DNA of 64,000 bases from Siphonodentalium dalli (taxonomy: Eukaryota > Mollusca > Scaphopoda > Gadilida > Siphonodentaliidae). The notes beneath the pieces are model-generated. The model did not search any database. It was given only the letters and a program-made list of their open reading frames with translations, and was not told the DNA's origin. Numbering within the stretch: position 1 is the first letter of the stretch; each line of letters opens with the position of its first letter. Position numbers and translations under genes: made by a program. The stretch covers positions 279,241,426 through 279,305,425 of the forward strand of contig CP136063.1 of the NCBI GenBank assembly GCA_032622095.1, read 5' to 3'. Below are positions 1 through 12,500 of the stretch, in pieces.

Positions 1-22
1 CAACTAAGGCCTCACGTGCCTT
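1..22. mobile_element. right end of a family E MITE (cut by window edge)
   Basis: The first 22 bases match the right terminus of the family E elements at 39451-39942 and 50853-51367: the GCACGTGCCTT end followed by a TA dinucleotide. The rest of the element lies left of the window. Tc1/mariner-like TA target duplication is inferred. Confidence 0.55.
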
Positions 23-60
23 TAAATATTTATCGAACCCAGTAAAGCCGTCGACACCAT

Positions 61-180
61 GCACATGCAATATCTATCTATCTATCTCTCGCTCTCCCTC
101 TCTCTCCCTCTCTCTCTCTCGCTCTCTCCCCCTCTCTCTCTCTATCTATCTATCTCTCACACTCTTTCTCCACCCTTCCT
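61..180. repeat. simple repeat, TATC and TC rich
   Basis: Mixed (TATC)n and (TC)n low-complexity tract in the intron upstream of the first visible exon. The following 181-480 looks like ordinary intron. Around 370-470 there is a short LINE-3'-end-like stretch finishing in an A-rich AAAATAAAATATG tail, but the match is too weak to name a family. Confidence 0.8.
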
Positions 181-504
181 ACCATTTGCTTAATTTCAGT
201 ACCTCTATCGCTTGTTTGTTGTATCACTGTTCTTTCTCTCATACATAACATGTGAAACAATCCATCAGTTCTTTCTACTGGTAGTTGTCATTACTTGTAC
301 ATAGCTATATTGTTATAACATATTTCCTTGCTCTTGTCAGCGTTTAATTTGTATATATTTAGTGTTTTGACTATAGGGAGAGGATGTTACTGTAAGTGAC
401 AGCACTTGTCATCCCATCCCTTTTGCCTGTGTGTATGTAATACTATATGCATTGAGAAAATAAAATATGTTTAATTAAACTAACCTATCTGCTTTCGTTT
501 GCAG

Positions 505-592
505 GGAAATATACAGCGTTGTCATTTTCATCTGCTTCCAAATCCCATTGACAATCCAAGCTGCCATTGCCATCTCGCCTATGTTTCCAAAG
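505..592 (+). CDS. adenylyl cyclase exon 1 of window: membrane segment
   Basis: Acceptor TTTGCAG ends at 504 and donor GTATGT starts at 593. After one base completing a codon from the previous exon, 29 codons encode a hydrophobic span, [20 protein letters not shown] and onward, ending PMFPK in phase 0. This is consistent with the first helix of the second membrane bundle. No family motif is visible in so short a stretch, so the assignment rests on phase agreement and position upstream of the other cyclase exons. Confidence 0.65.
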
Positions 593-3500
593 GTATGTTT
601 CAAGGCTCTTTAATGATCCCCCTTTTATTTGCCCTCTTCTATAATCGTTTACAATTGAAATACGTATAAATATAGTTCCCAAATTCCCGCATTGCCTCCA
701 TTGGATACATTAACACGTGTAACCAAAGGTAAAAAAAATAAAAGGTAATAGTTGTGTTTGAAACGTTCATGACGCTCAGCAGTATCAGCAGAACATTTTG
801 GTGTTAATCAACCAACGCATGCGAAAACCTGATTAAAGCTAGCTGATCGAGGTGTATACATACGTATATTGTATCTCACGTGACTTTGTTATTGAAATCA
901 AGCTTTCCGATTGGTTGGCTACTCGACTCTATTAGTCGTAGTTGTATACTACGCCTTCAAGTCTCTCCCATCGTGCACTATGCATATGTAGTTTTGACTA
1001 CTAAAAATAGTAACGAACACTACATCAAACTTTGTTCTGAAACTACTTGTTATTTCGCCGCTGATCCAAATTAAAGCTTCAGTAAGGCGAACATCAATTG
1101 TCTGAACTTAGTAAAAGTTGAAAATAGTAGTTTCCTACTGCTAAATCAAAATTACAAAGGTTTTCTCTGGAGTCCCGTTGCGTTTCCTAAGTTCGCGATA
1201 CCCCATTCCTATACCGGTAACACTAAAACGTGTGATCGGTTGCCGTACCCGAACAACTAATAAAATGAACCGAGAATACAATTTGCCGATTACAGCTTGT
1301 TTTAGCTGTCTCTTGTAAATAAATAATACCCCTATGCTGTATACTAAGCGTTGAAAAAACACGCTACTGCAGATTTTCATGGCACAATAACACCAATCAT
1401 ACGTTCATGTTTCCGGAGTTGGGTACACTTTTTGTAGCCGTAAATTCTTTGCTTCCGATCAGAGTCACGTGACCGCTCGGTTCGAAAATAATCAATATTT
1501 TCGCGGCTCAATTATTCTGATAGTTCCGTGTACAAGAGCGACTTATACTAATAAATGACCAAATTTAATACATTCTTCGTTCGTCCGGGCACCAATTAAG
1601 AGTGGGTAAGTGGTTGAAATGTGTTGACATTGGTCTAAATGTTCTTGAGTTTGGTCACTGGTCACCACAGGTACAACAAAAAAATTAATTTAAAAAAACA
1701 AACAAACCTGAACAAAGGGGAATTTAAAAAAAACAAGTTTTTAAAAAAAAAAGGAAAACAAACATGAAAAATAAACAAACAATAAATAAACGTTTACAAC
1801 AAATAAAAATAATAAAACAAAATAATTAAAAAAAACAACAAACAGGCAGCCAAAGTTTTTAAAAAAACAGGAAAACAAACATTGAAAAAACAAACAAATT
1901 ACAAAGAATTAATTAAAAAAAAACAAACAAACAAACCTGAACAAAGAGGAATTTAAAAAAAAATGGTGTTTGCACACTGGTTTGCCTTTAATTTCTGCAT
2001 TTGTTCGATACAATATAATAATTAGAGCATGACTTGTCGTGAAATACGCCGATATAGTGCATAGTGCGGTTGTGTAGTTCACTCCGCTTCGCGTCGTGAA
2101 CTACACAACCTCACTATGCACTATATCGGCGTATTTCACTCCAAGCCATGCTCTATTTATTAAGTATGGTTGGTCAATACCTTCATTGGTCTGGAATGTT
2201 AATCCCTTTATTTGTGGGTCAATGGTTTACTCTAGTAAACCTGCTGCATTAGTAATCATCACACTTTATAAGTATTATCAACATTGTGTTATTTGGTTAA
2301 TTCAAAACACCAAGAGTGTCTGCGTTCGTCGATAGACGCGACACCTATGGTCGTGCTATATCGCATGCATGGAACCCATATTATATCATTAAAAAAGCCA
2401 TTACATATGTCCTTATCTCTCACTAGTTACATATCACTTGGCATCGCGCCCACACAATGACCGCGTCTCTTTACGTTGATTCAGGAGGATTAATACTATT
2501 TCGAAAGTCCGCACATGACACCAACAACAGACAATGCAAAATGATTGCTTTGTTCATTAATGTAAATTTTTTGTCCAGCTTCGTTTCACTAACGAAAATA
2601 GACACAAAAACAAAGAGGCAAATTTTCCGTCGCCAGCCCCGTGCAGGGCGCACAATACTGTCGTATAGGGTTGTGAAGCGTCTCACCCGACGGTGTGTAA
2701 ATGTATGCATTTGGCAGCTTCTTTTAATGATTTTGATTGGTTAAAAAGGCATTGAACTCTAGCGGAATACTACTTACATGTATTTTATTGAAATGTTCAG
2801 TCCACTTTGAAGAAAAAAAACACCATGCGGCATATTATAAAATGTCATATATTGATATATGCGAACAGAGATGTAAGTATAAAGCTTATCACCGATTTTT
2901 CATTAAGGCTGTGGTTCAATGTTTTTAATGTTCATATATAGCCGATGGCCACATACACCATTCATAGTTTAATATTCTGTCATTTTGCATATAAAACATA
3001 CGCCTTCATCATTGTGAACACAGTGCACATGCAGAGGGTAGCGAGATAGTGTGATTGGTCCACATCGTGGTTATGACACATTGCAGCACCATTTGAACAA
3101 ATGGAGTTATCTCTCTGGACACGTGGCCTTGTCCCTCGGTACTTTCTGTTATCAATGTGGATGATTTGGGGGACGGCAGTAATTTGTTTATTTAAAAAAA
3201 ATATTTTGAGGGTTTTTTTATGCTATTATATACTGCATATAATCTCAGATCTTACCGCGCACCAAGGCGAATGTGACACAACTCAACGAATAGGGTATGT
3301 GTTTCTGTTTGATAAACATGACATTTTATTATTTGTGTTTGTTAACAGATTTCACCAAAGACGGCCAAGTTTTTCTACAAGATAGCGACCAGCGTTTTTA
3401 TGCGAAGCCTGTGGACCATCGTGGCCTGTTTACTAGCACCAATTCCAGACATATTACAATCAGTAAGTTCATATCAACTGTTATTAAATATGGTGAACAA

Positions 3501-6500
3501 ATCCCCACCTCTTATATATATATAATATGGCAATCGAAAATCCGCACTGTTCGCGGTGTTATTCCCCTTTTATTAGAAATAGACCATTTTAGATCGTTAT
3601 TTTACCGAGGCATATGAATTCAGATCCATCGTGAACCCCGAGTACACACAAAACTGTACAATTGATAGGTTTAAATAGAGGCTTGAATTGATAATATTTT
3701 AGGAGTAAATTACACAACCATTTCCCTATATATATAATACATGATTCCAGGGGTGAATATTATTTAACTTTTACATGTGCAATTTACATTTTGAGTATTA
3801 TAACCCGGCAATACTACATATCACGTGTGCTTTCATATGATGTAATTCGCATTGGCGTTACTTTATCTCGGCACAATATCAATATAAACGGCCTGGGGTT
3901 ATGAAACACTGACTTTCATTCCCACCCTCTTGTAACTTACCAACATCCCATATATAGAGTAGCGGATAGCTCAATTGGTTTGTGGGCCGACCTCTGAGCT
4001 ACACCTTCGGCACGGTCGAGGATTCTAATCAGACATAGTGTCGGTCTGACGTGGTGTCGCCGTTAGTGTAGGTCGGACGTGCATGGTGTCGCCGTTAGTG
4101 TCGGTCGGACGTGGTGTCGCCGTTAGTGTCGATCGGACGTGGTGTCGCCGTTAGTGTCGGTCGGACGTGGTGTCGCCGTTAGTGTCGGTCGGACGTGGTG
4201 TCGCCGTTAGTGTCGGTCGGACGTGGTGTCGCCGTTAGTGTCGGTCGGACGTGGTGTCGCCATTAGTATCGGTCGGACGTGGTGTCGCCGTCTACATCCC
4301 CAGTACCGTGGACATTGATAATCAACCATCGATACCACGATAAGTTCTCTAAGAACGATTCCAGAAGCAAAATAATCTCAAATTTGAAGAAAAAAAACAC
4401 GTACTGTGGGAATTTCGTACATCCGCTCCTCTACGGTGTCATTTCCACGGATGGCACTGTTATAGGCACACCGTCGGATCGCGAGCCGACGTTAATGGTT
4501 GTTTGGTGTGCTCACGTTAAATAACCCTATCGGGGCGATGAAGTCGCGGTCAATTGGCAAAATTTACCAGATCAAATTCGAGTCATCCGACTCACGGGAT
4601 CACAGTGTAAATAAGGCCACAGTTGCCTTTAGGGTCAAGCCTTGAAATAGTGTGTCTGTCATTTGCAGAATGAGGTCCCCAGAGGTTGAATTTAGTTATG
4701 CTACCCCGCATAGCGGGCTAGCATCACCAAATTCACCCTCTGGGGACCTCATTCTGCTTACACCTCAGCAGAATGAGGTTCCCAGAGGGTTAATTTGGTG
4801 ATGCTATCCCGCTATGCGGGGGTAGCATCACTAAATTCACCCTCTGGGGACCTCATTCTGCAAATGACAGGCTCACTATTTCAAGGCTTGTTTAGGGTAC
4901 GTTCATACGATGGCAAGTTTGCACGGTATGGTTTGTAGGCATTTTGTCAATGAAAACGATATGGTGCCAGAATATGAACGGAAACAAGCAACTAAAATGC
5001 AACTGTGCCACATCGAACTACGTGCGAAGTAAAATCTATGTAGTTCCACCGGTATAGCGATGTTACCGGAATTTGCCTGTACGGTATTGTTTTCAGCCAG
5101 CTCAACATTAACAACAACTATTATAATTGTTTTCAACATAAAAGTGCTATTTGGTGTAGTTTGGTTTGTTAAAGCAACCATAATATCAGTCATGTGTGCA
5201 TTTTTAGATTTTGGGTGTGTCCCTAGCAACCGTTACCCCTGTAAGTAAGAAATATGGCAGTTTGTCAGTCAGGTCAAAACTGACAATTATTTTTACCATA
5301 AAAATGCTAGAACTCACATAATATCAGTCATATGCATTAATTCGATGCCGGGTAGTTGCCTAGCAACCGTTGCTAAGAAGAGCCTGTCGCGAATGTCGCC
5401 TAAACAGTAGCGTATAAGGAACATATGTGCCAAGTTTCATGATTTTATCACATTTTACACAGTTGTGGTGTTTTCTACAACAACCGCTTGGACTAGCTAG
5501 CGGAAGACCAAAATGTGACGAGAGCCAGTTTAGGGGGTAGTGTTATGTTTGTACAAGTATTGACCACTTATCATAGGTATAGTCGCAATTTCCGCATATC
5601 ATATTGAAGGAGTCATGTCTGCAGTTTTGAAAACAAATTGCTCGCGCCTACGTAATGAGTAGCCCGAGAAATTTGACATCGACTACGACAGATTTGTCTG
5701 AAAAAAATCGTCATTGTTTGGGGTCATTAAGTTATTTATATCCATATCTGCGAAATTCATTCAAATCCCCTCGTTGAATTTGTATCTCTGGTTCGAGAAT
5801 TGTGTATTGAACAATATTGAGTACATCTGGTATATGGTTCGGCTGAAAACTTGTTATAGCATCCCATTATTCCCATGATTGTGAAAAATATAAAAGTTTG
5901 TTTTTTTATATGGAAAAACTGGTTTAACTCAGAAAGCTCAACTCGGATTTTAGGGGACTTTTCATGTCGCGTCCGCCGGTTCGTTAATTAGGTGCTGGTT
6001 GTTATTGTTATTTTAACGGAATTCTGAGTTGGTCATTCGCGAAACCAATATATTTTATATTCTATAATTACAAACATGGGTATATAATATATGATCTTGA
6101 GCGCGTTATACCATTTCTGACATTGGTTTTCTTGTTTTCATTTCAGTACCGATGCATGAACAGCGAGTCCGAGTTCTCAATGTACTCGTATATCGGATCT
6201 GGACAGACGGGCCTCTGTGAGAACGCGGTGTATTTCTCGGTATTCGCTACATTAATGATGTGCGGTGTTGCAAACTTCACACAAATTGGACATGTAATGA
6301 AAATTACCATCATTGTAGTGATTGCATTCGGATATGGGACTTTTGATTTTATTAAACCCTACAGTCAGGTGTTACTGAACTATGACGCGTACTTTGACAG
6401 TGAAGGGTAAGTTTAGTACATGTATATATTCACAAAACTTGATATCTAATTAACTGGGTAATTGGTTAGTCTGCATCTGTTTGCCATGTACAATATACAT

Positions 6501-9500
6501 GTACAGTATATACAAACGCATGTACACGCATATGCATGTGTCATCTCAAATAAATAAAAAAAATACAGAACAGACAGACAACGACATGTTTAAAATTGAT
6601 AGCTAAACCGTTCACATCAGATTAGTAATTGCTTAAAAGAGATCAGTTAACTGCTTAAAGGGACTCAGTGCCTTCAAAATATGTTCATGTGAAATAAATA
6701 AAAGTATGTACAACTACTATCATGAACATTTACATGAACAAAATGGATTGACTTTGTTCTTATTTCCATTATTAAGCACTCTCCGATATTGAGCTTTCGC
6801 ATGTCAAAACCATTGGCTTCCAGGTAACCTTAAAGTGATGTGAAACACTCCGATAGGGTGATCAAATAGAAAAGGAGGATAATCTTGTTTGTTCAGATAA
6901 TGTTTTCTATGGATTGGTACGGTCGATTTGCTTCAGATTTTCGGCGTTGTAATAGAATGCTACATTCATCCAGTTCGCATATTACCCGAATACTAACTTA
7001 ACAGTTTAATGCACCGAACAAGTCCATAATATGTCTTTAACGATCCATTTTTTTATTTTGCAGCTTGACGTTAGACTCCCGGTTCAGGACGGTCAGTGTC
7101 TTGGTTACGGTTGTTATCGTGCTGGCTTTCTATTGCAGAAAGGTAAGTCATGTCATACCCATAGATCCCATATTCCATATCCCACTCCAGGAACTTAGCA
7201 GACACGTAATCGATGAGATTTAACACGCATGATGTAAGAACACTGACATTTTATGACTATTATCGTTCAATTTCAATTTAATCATCTGCGTCTAGTTATT
7301 GTAGTTATATAGCAGACATTCGACGACTTTCTTATATAGCAGACATTCCACGACCTTCTTATATAGCATACATTCCACGATCTTCTTATATAGCAGACAT
7401 TCGACGACCTTCTTATATAGCAGACATTCGACGACCTTCTTATATAGCAAACATTCCACGACCTTCTTATATAGCAGACATTCCACGACCTTCTTATATA
7501 GCAGACATTCGACGACCTTCTTATATAGCAGACATTCGACGACCTTCTTATATAGCAGACATTCCACGACCTTCTTATATAGCAGACATTCGACGACCTT
7601 CTTATATAGCAGACATGCGACGACCTTCTTATAGGGCAGACATTCGACGACCTTCTTAGATAACAGACATTCCACGACCTTCTTATATAGCAGACATGCG
7701 ACGACCTTCTTATATAGCAGACATTCGACGACCTTCTTATATAGCAGACATTCCACGACATTCTTATATAGCAGACATTCGACGACCTTCTTATAGAGCA
7801 GACATTCGACGACCTTCTTATATAGCAGACATTCCACGACCTTCTTATATAGCAGACATTCCACGACATTCTGATATAGCAGACATGCGACGACCTTCTT
7901 ATATAGCAGACATTCGACGACCTTCTTAGATAACAGACATTCCACGACATTCTTATATAGCAGACATTCAACGACCTTCTTATATATCAGACATTCCACG
8001 ACCTTCTTATATAGCAGACATTCGACGAGCTTCTTATATAGCAGACATTCCACGACCTTCTTGTATAGCAGACATTCCACGACCTTCCTATATAGCAGAC
8101 ATTCGACGACCTTATATAGCAGACATTCGACGAGCTTCTTATATAGCAGACATTCGACGACCTTCTTATATAACAGACATTCGACGACCTTATTATATAG
8201 CAGACATTCCACGACCTTCTTATATAGCAGACATTCGACGACATTCTTATATAGCAGACATTCGACGACCTTCTTATATAGCAGACATTCGACGACCTTA
8301 TTATATATCAGACATTCGACGACCTTCTTATATAGCAGACATTCGACGACCTTATTATATAGCAGACATTCCACGACCTTCTTATATAGCAGACATTCGA
8401 CGACATTCTTATATAGCAGACATTCGACGACCTTATATAGCAGACATTCGACGACCTTCTTATATAGCAGACATTCGACGACATTCTTATATAGCAGACA
8501 TTCGACGACCTTCTTATATAGCAGACATTCGACGACCTTCTTATATAGCAGACATTCGACGACCTTCTTATATAGCATACATTCCACGACCTTCTTATAT
8601 AGCAGACATTCCACGACCTTCTTATATAGCAGACATTGAATTTCCACGACCTTGCTTCTTCAAATAACCAACAATGCACTCTTTGTTTTCATGATAAACT
8701 TTGCGGTTCAACCAAATTCTTGGATATTTTTGACTTAGCGAAGCCACTGCTCTGACGTATACATGGGCGATCTAATTAACCCGCTATTAACTTTTTGTTT
8801 GATCCCATCGTCCAAGGCGGAGACCTTGCTTCATTTCAATGGAATTTTTATGAAGTTGCTGTGGTGGTATTTGGCACTCAATCATCCTACGCCTTGCATG
8901 GTATGCTAACTCAACCACCATATGCCCTGAATGGTATGCTGACTCAACCATCCTACGCCTTGAATGGTATTCTAACTCAACCACCCTACGCCTTGAATGT
9001 TATGCTAACTCAACCACCCTACACATTGAATGGTATGCTAAATCAACCACCATACGCCTTGAATGGTATGCTAACTCAACTACCCTACGCCTTGAATGGT
9101 ATGGTAACTCAACCACCCTACGCCTTGACTGGTATGCTAACTCAACCACCCTACGCCTTGAATGGTATGCTAACTTTGCAATCGTAAAAGTTCGTTTATG
9201 CTGCAAAAACTGCAATTATTTCACAGACCCCGGTCTTTGTCACATACATTTTATAACAGATAAGAGATCTGTCCGTTCAATGCAACTGAAAATATATGAC
9301 TTGAAGTCCGATTATTTAGTGCAAGTCATCTGATAACTCTATTTTGTTTAATCAAGTTTGGGAATAGACGTTGATTATATAAAACTACCAAAAATATCTA
9401 AGTCTGAGAACCTTTCGACTTCTGATATATGTTATCATTCTCCATCAAGAAATATCGAAATCTTAAAAATTAGTTTTCCCATGAATGGTAACACATGTGT

Positions 9501-12500
9501 TGTTGTTTCCAAAGTTTGCATGGCACAAATCTTGCATACCGGGTCGGGTTTATATCATTTTGATATGATTTAGTATATATATGATATGGGGCTTCGTGTG
9601 TGTACGTTGTTTACAATTAGAATAAGAAATTGTGATCTGTCACTAGAGTTGTTTAGCTCGGATATAATGCTGGGTCCAGATATCAAGTTACGATTTCAAA
9701 ATAGAAACTATAATGCAGCATACATCTACATATAAAGAGCATTTAGCAGCATACATCTACATATAAAGAGCATTTAGCCCCAAAAAATGAGACAATGTTT
9801 CAGGTTGAGTTAATAAAATATGCCACTTTAAACATTAGAATATATACAAAAAATTATAACAGATCTAGCAAACATTGGACTGTACCGCTAATGGGGTCAT
9901 TGTCGTAACGTTTTATACATAAAAGCACACAATCTCAGTCGGCGCGAGACTGAAATGTTGCCGTAAATAATTGCCGTCTGCATGCTTCAATTCAGACTAT
10001 TTTCTTCCGTAGTTCTGATAAAGAAACTGCAATGAAATTGATCATCGGTCGCATATTGATCTTAGTACTGGTATTAAACAGGGACCGATAGAATGCATAG
10101 TTGTTTGATCGATAAAACGGAAGAAAATGAACTTACAAAAATTATCAACACACGTGTGTGCATTTATGTAGAAAACACTACGACAATGACCCTGTCACGT
10201 GACACTACGCGAGACTGGTGTGCATTTATGTATATAGAAATGCACACGGTGTGCATCTATGTATAAAACATTACGACAATGACTCCATTAGCGACTGTAC
10301 CCTGAGTGAAGTGACTAGAAGTGCAAAGATACTTAGTTTCCTAAAATATCGATATCAATTGGACGAGTGTCCAGAGCTCGCCATGGTACGGAATAGAATA
10401 TGGTACACATTTATTGATTGTTTCGGTATCGATTGCTTTGTGCATATTGATAATCTTCAACCTGGCCAACAGCTGCTTTCATTTCTAGGGAAAAAGCCAG
10501 ATTTCATTCCACTTGACATACATGCTCATCAATGGATTCGATTTTTTGCAAAATCAACAAATTCCTTGTGGAATATGTATCTGTCACGGTCGTCCCAAGA
10601 TCTTATCACCTAGTCCTATAATAAATTTCTACTGTACAATATCTATCAAAATGCCCAATTTGAATTCTCAATAAATTATAACCAGACAGCCCTGATTGTT
10701 GTATACAGGGTTCAAACTTGCGCCACAGTCTGTGGTCTCGCGCTGTGGATCCACTGAGGGACTCTCGATCAATGTGGGCGTCTGTCCCAGAGTACAACTA
10801 TTCGCTTTGTCGCCTGGGTCGCTGCTCGCACGGCCAGAGACAATGAGTGAGTCCACAGCTTGGACCCGCAGACTCTGATATGTAGTGTATGGTATACTGT
10901 TAACCCTTTACCCAACAGAACGGCCCTGTGCCAATGCATTCTCTTATATATGCGAGTCGACCATAGGTCGCCTCGCATATATAAGAGAATGCATTGGCTT
11001 AACACATTACAAATTATAAAATTGTTAAAGAATGTAAGAAAATATGGTAAAAAGTTTTTTTTAGGCCAATGCATTCTCTTATATATGCGAGGCGACCTAT
11101 GGTCGACTCGCATATATAAGAGAATGCATTGGCACAGGGCATAACTGTAACTATCACAATGTGGTCAAGGAGCCGGTTCCAATGGTATCCATATTTGTAT
11201 GGTTCTATTGAGACAGACCGAAGATATTTTAGGCTGTTGAAGCTTTATTTGGCCGGTTTTGGCCGTTTTGTTGGGTAAAGGGTTAAACCAACGCATGCTA
11301 TGATAACGTATAAGTGACCCTTTAACTATGTTGCATGTTTTGTATGTCTACGCTGGGGAAGCGAGGCCATCTCGGTGGTCGTATGATCATAGTGTAAATA
11401 TGTTCTTTTCTTTTCTACTGAACTGTTTTTTTTTTCTACTTGTTTGTTGTTATGTTACTTGTAACTCTTCATATCATGGAGGATAGAAATAAATATATAT
11501 ATATAAATATCGATATCAATTGGACGTTGACAAAGTTGTCCAAATTCATCAACACGCGTCTGAATTTTGAGCAGGAAACACAAAATTAAAACATGGAAGC
11601 GTATTCGCACAATGCATCGATCATTTCGTCACTTTATGTAGCTGTGTTCAACCAACAGTTGCCATTCGTGGATCCGGAGTTATAATCGAAAAAAAAATTA
11701 ATAACAACATGGCCGTCAAAACAAACTCATATGTAGTGACCACCAGTGCCGTAACACGGTTAACGCAATATGTTCTCACAGTACGGTTTATTTGATGACC
11801 AGCATGATGTTGCAACACCATTATTTATAAGCGCGATGTTTGCACATGCTCATTGTGTTCATTATAGGTAGAGGCTGTGTCTCGTGAACTGTTTTACGAA
11901 AAGGAACAAGCTCAGAAACGAAGAGATGACGTCATAAATTTACGAAAAAAGAACGAATACCTCGTTTACAATGTGCTCCCGGCGCACGTGGCCAGAGAAT
12001 TCGTTGGAAAGAAAAAGGATGATGAGGTAAGGGATTTTCATTGAAAATTCAAATATGGTGGGGTAAAGAGGTTCATTATAGATGAATTATGGTGAGGTAA
12101 AGAGGTTCACTGAAAGATGAATTATGGTGAGGTAAAGAGGTTCATTGAAAGATGAATGATGGTGAGGTAAAGAGGTTCACTGAAAAGCAAAAGGATGGCG
12201 AGATAAGGAGGTTTATTGGAAAGACAAATGATGATGAGATAAAGAGGTTCAGTGGATATACAACGGGTGGTAATGTAAGGAGATTAATTGAAGATGAATC
12301 ATGGTGAGGTAAAAAGGTTCATTGGTGAGCCAAAGGAGGTATATTGGAAAGACTAGTGGCGATGAGGAAATGAGGTTTTCATTGGATAGATAACGGATTG
12401 TGAGGTAAGGAGGTTCGTTAGAAGATGAACCAAGGAAATTAGAAATAAAATAATTGGAGAGCCAAACGATGGTGAGGTAATTAGGTAAATTCGAAAGAAT

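Larger units (their letters stand above)
593..3348 (+). other. intron of adenylyl cyclase gene
   Basis: No further exon recognised. It holds an A-rich imperfect repeat (1675-1965) and a 133-bp palindrome (2023-2155). The short open frames here show no family resemblance. Confidence 0.6.
3463..6146 (+). other. intron of adenylyl cyclase gene
   Basis: Holds a tRNA-like SINE head, a 28-bp minisatellite, a palindromic family C MITE and, at its 3' end, a family R repeat. Around 5150-5390 two diverged copies of a stretch with CATAATATCAGTCAT and CCTAGCAACCGTT lie in tandem. The rest (about 5400-5990) shows nothing recognisable. Confidence 0.6.
7143..11867 (+). other. 4.7-kb intron of adenylyl cyclase gene
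   Basis: Separates the membrane and C2 parts. It holds the 27-bp array, a 33-bp array, a 31-bp duplication and a family A MITE. The stretches 9180-9700 and 9776-10899 show no exon or repeat I recognise; a 131-codon open frame at 10218-10613 has no family features. 11287-11867 ends in AT-rich sequence with an AAATAAATATATATATA run that could be an old retroposon tail. Confidence 0.6.

Noticed and set aside
3957-4030. Functional tRNA gene
   Set aside because: A- and B-box-like words are present, but arms do not pair into a complete cloverleaf; better described as a SINE head.
4023-4293. Regular repeats resembling a CRISPR array
   Set aside because: Units are contiguous without unique spacers, there are no cas genes, and the genome is eukaryotic. 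The same applies to the other arrays.
7292-8647. 451-codon and other long open frames on both strands
   Set aside because: Produced by a stop-free 27-bp tandem unit; no start context, no family motif, and the region is an intron of the cyclase on the other strand.
10218-10613. 131-codon open frame in the cyclase intron
   Set aside because: No recognisable domain, no splice-site context matching the cyclase phases, and composition like the surrounding intron.
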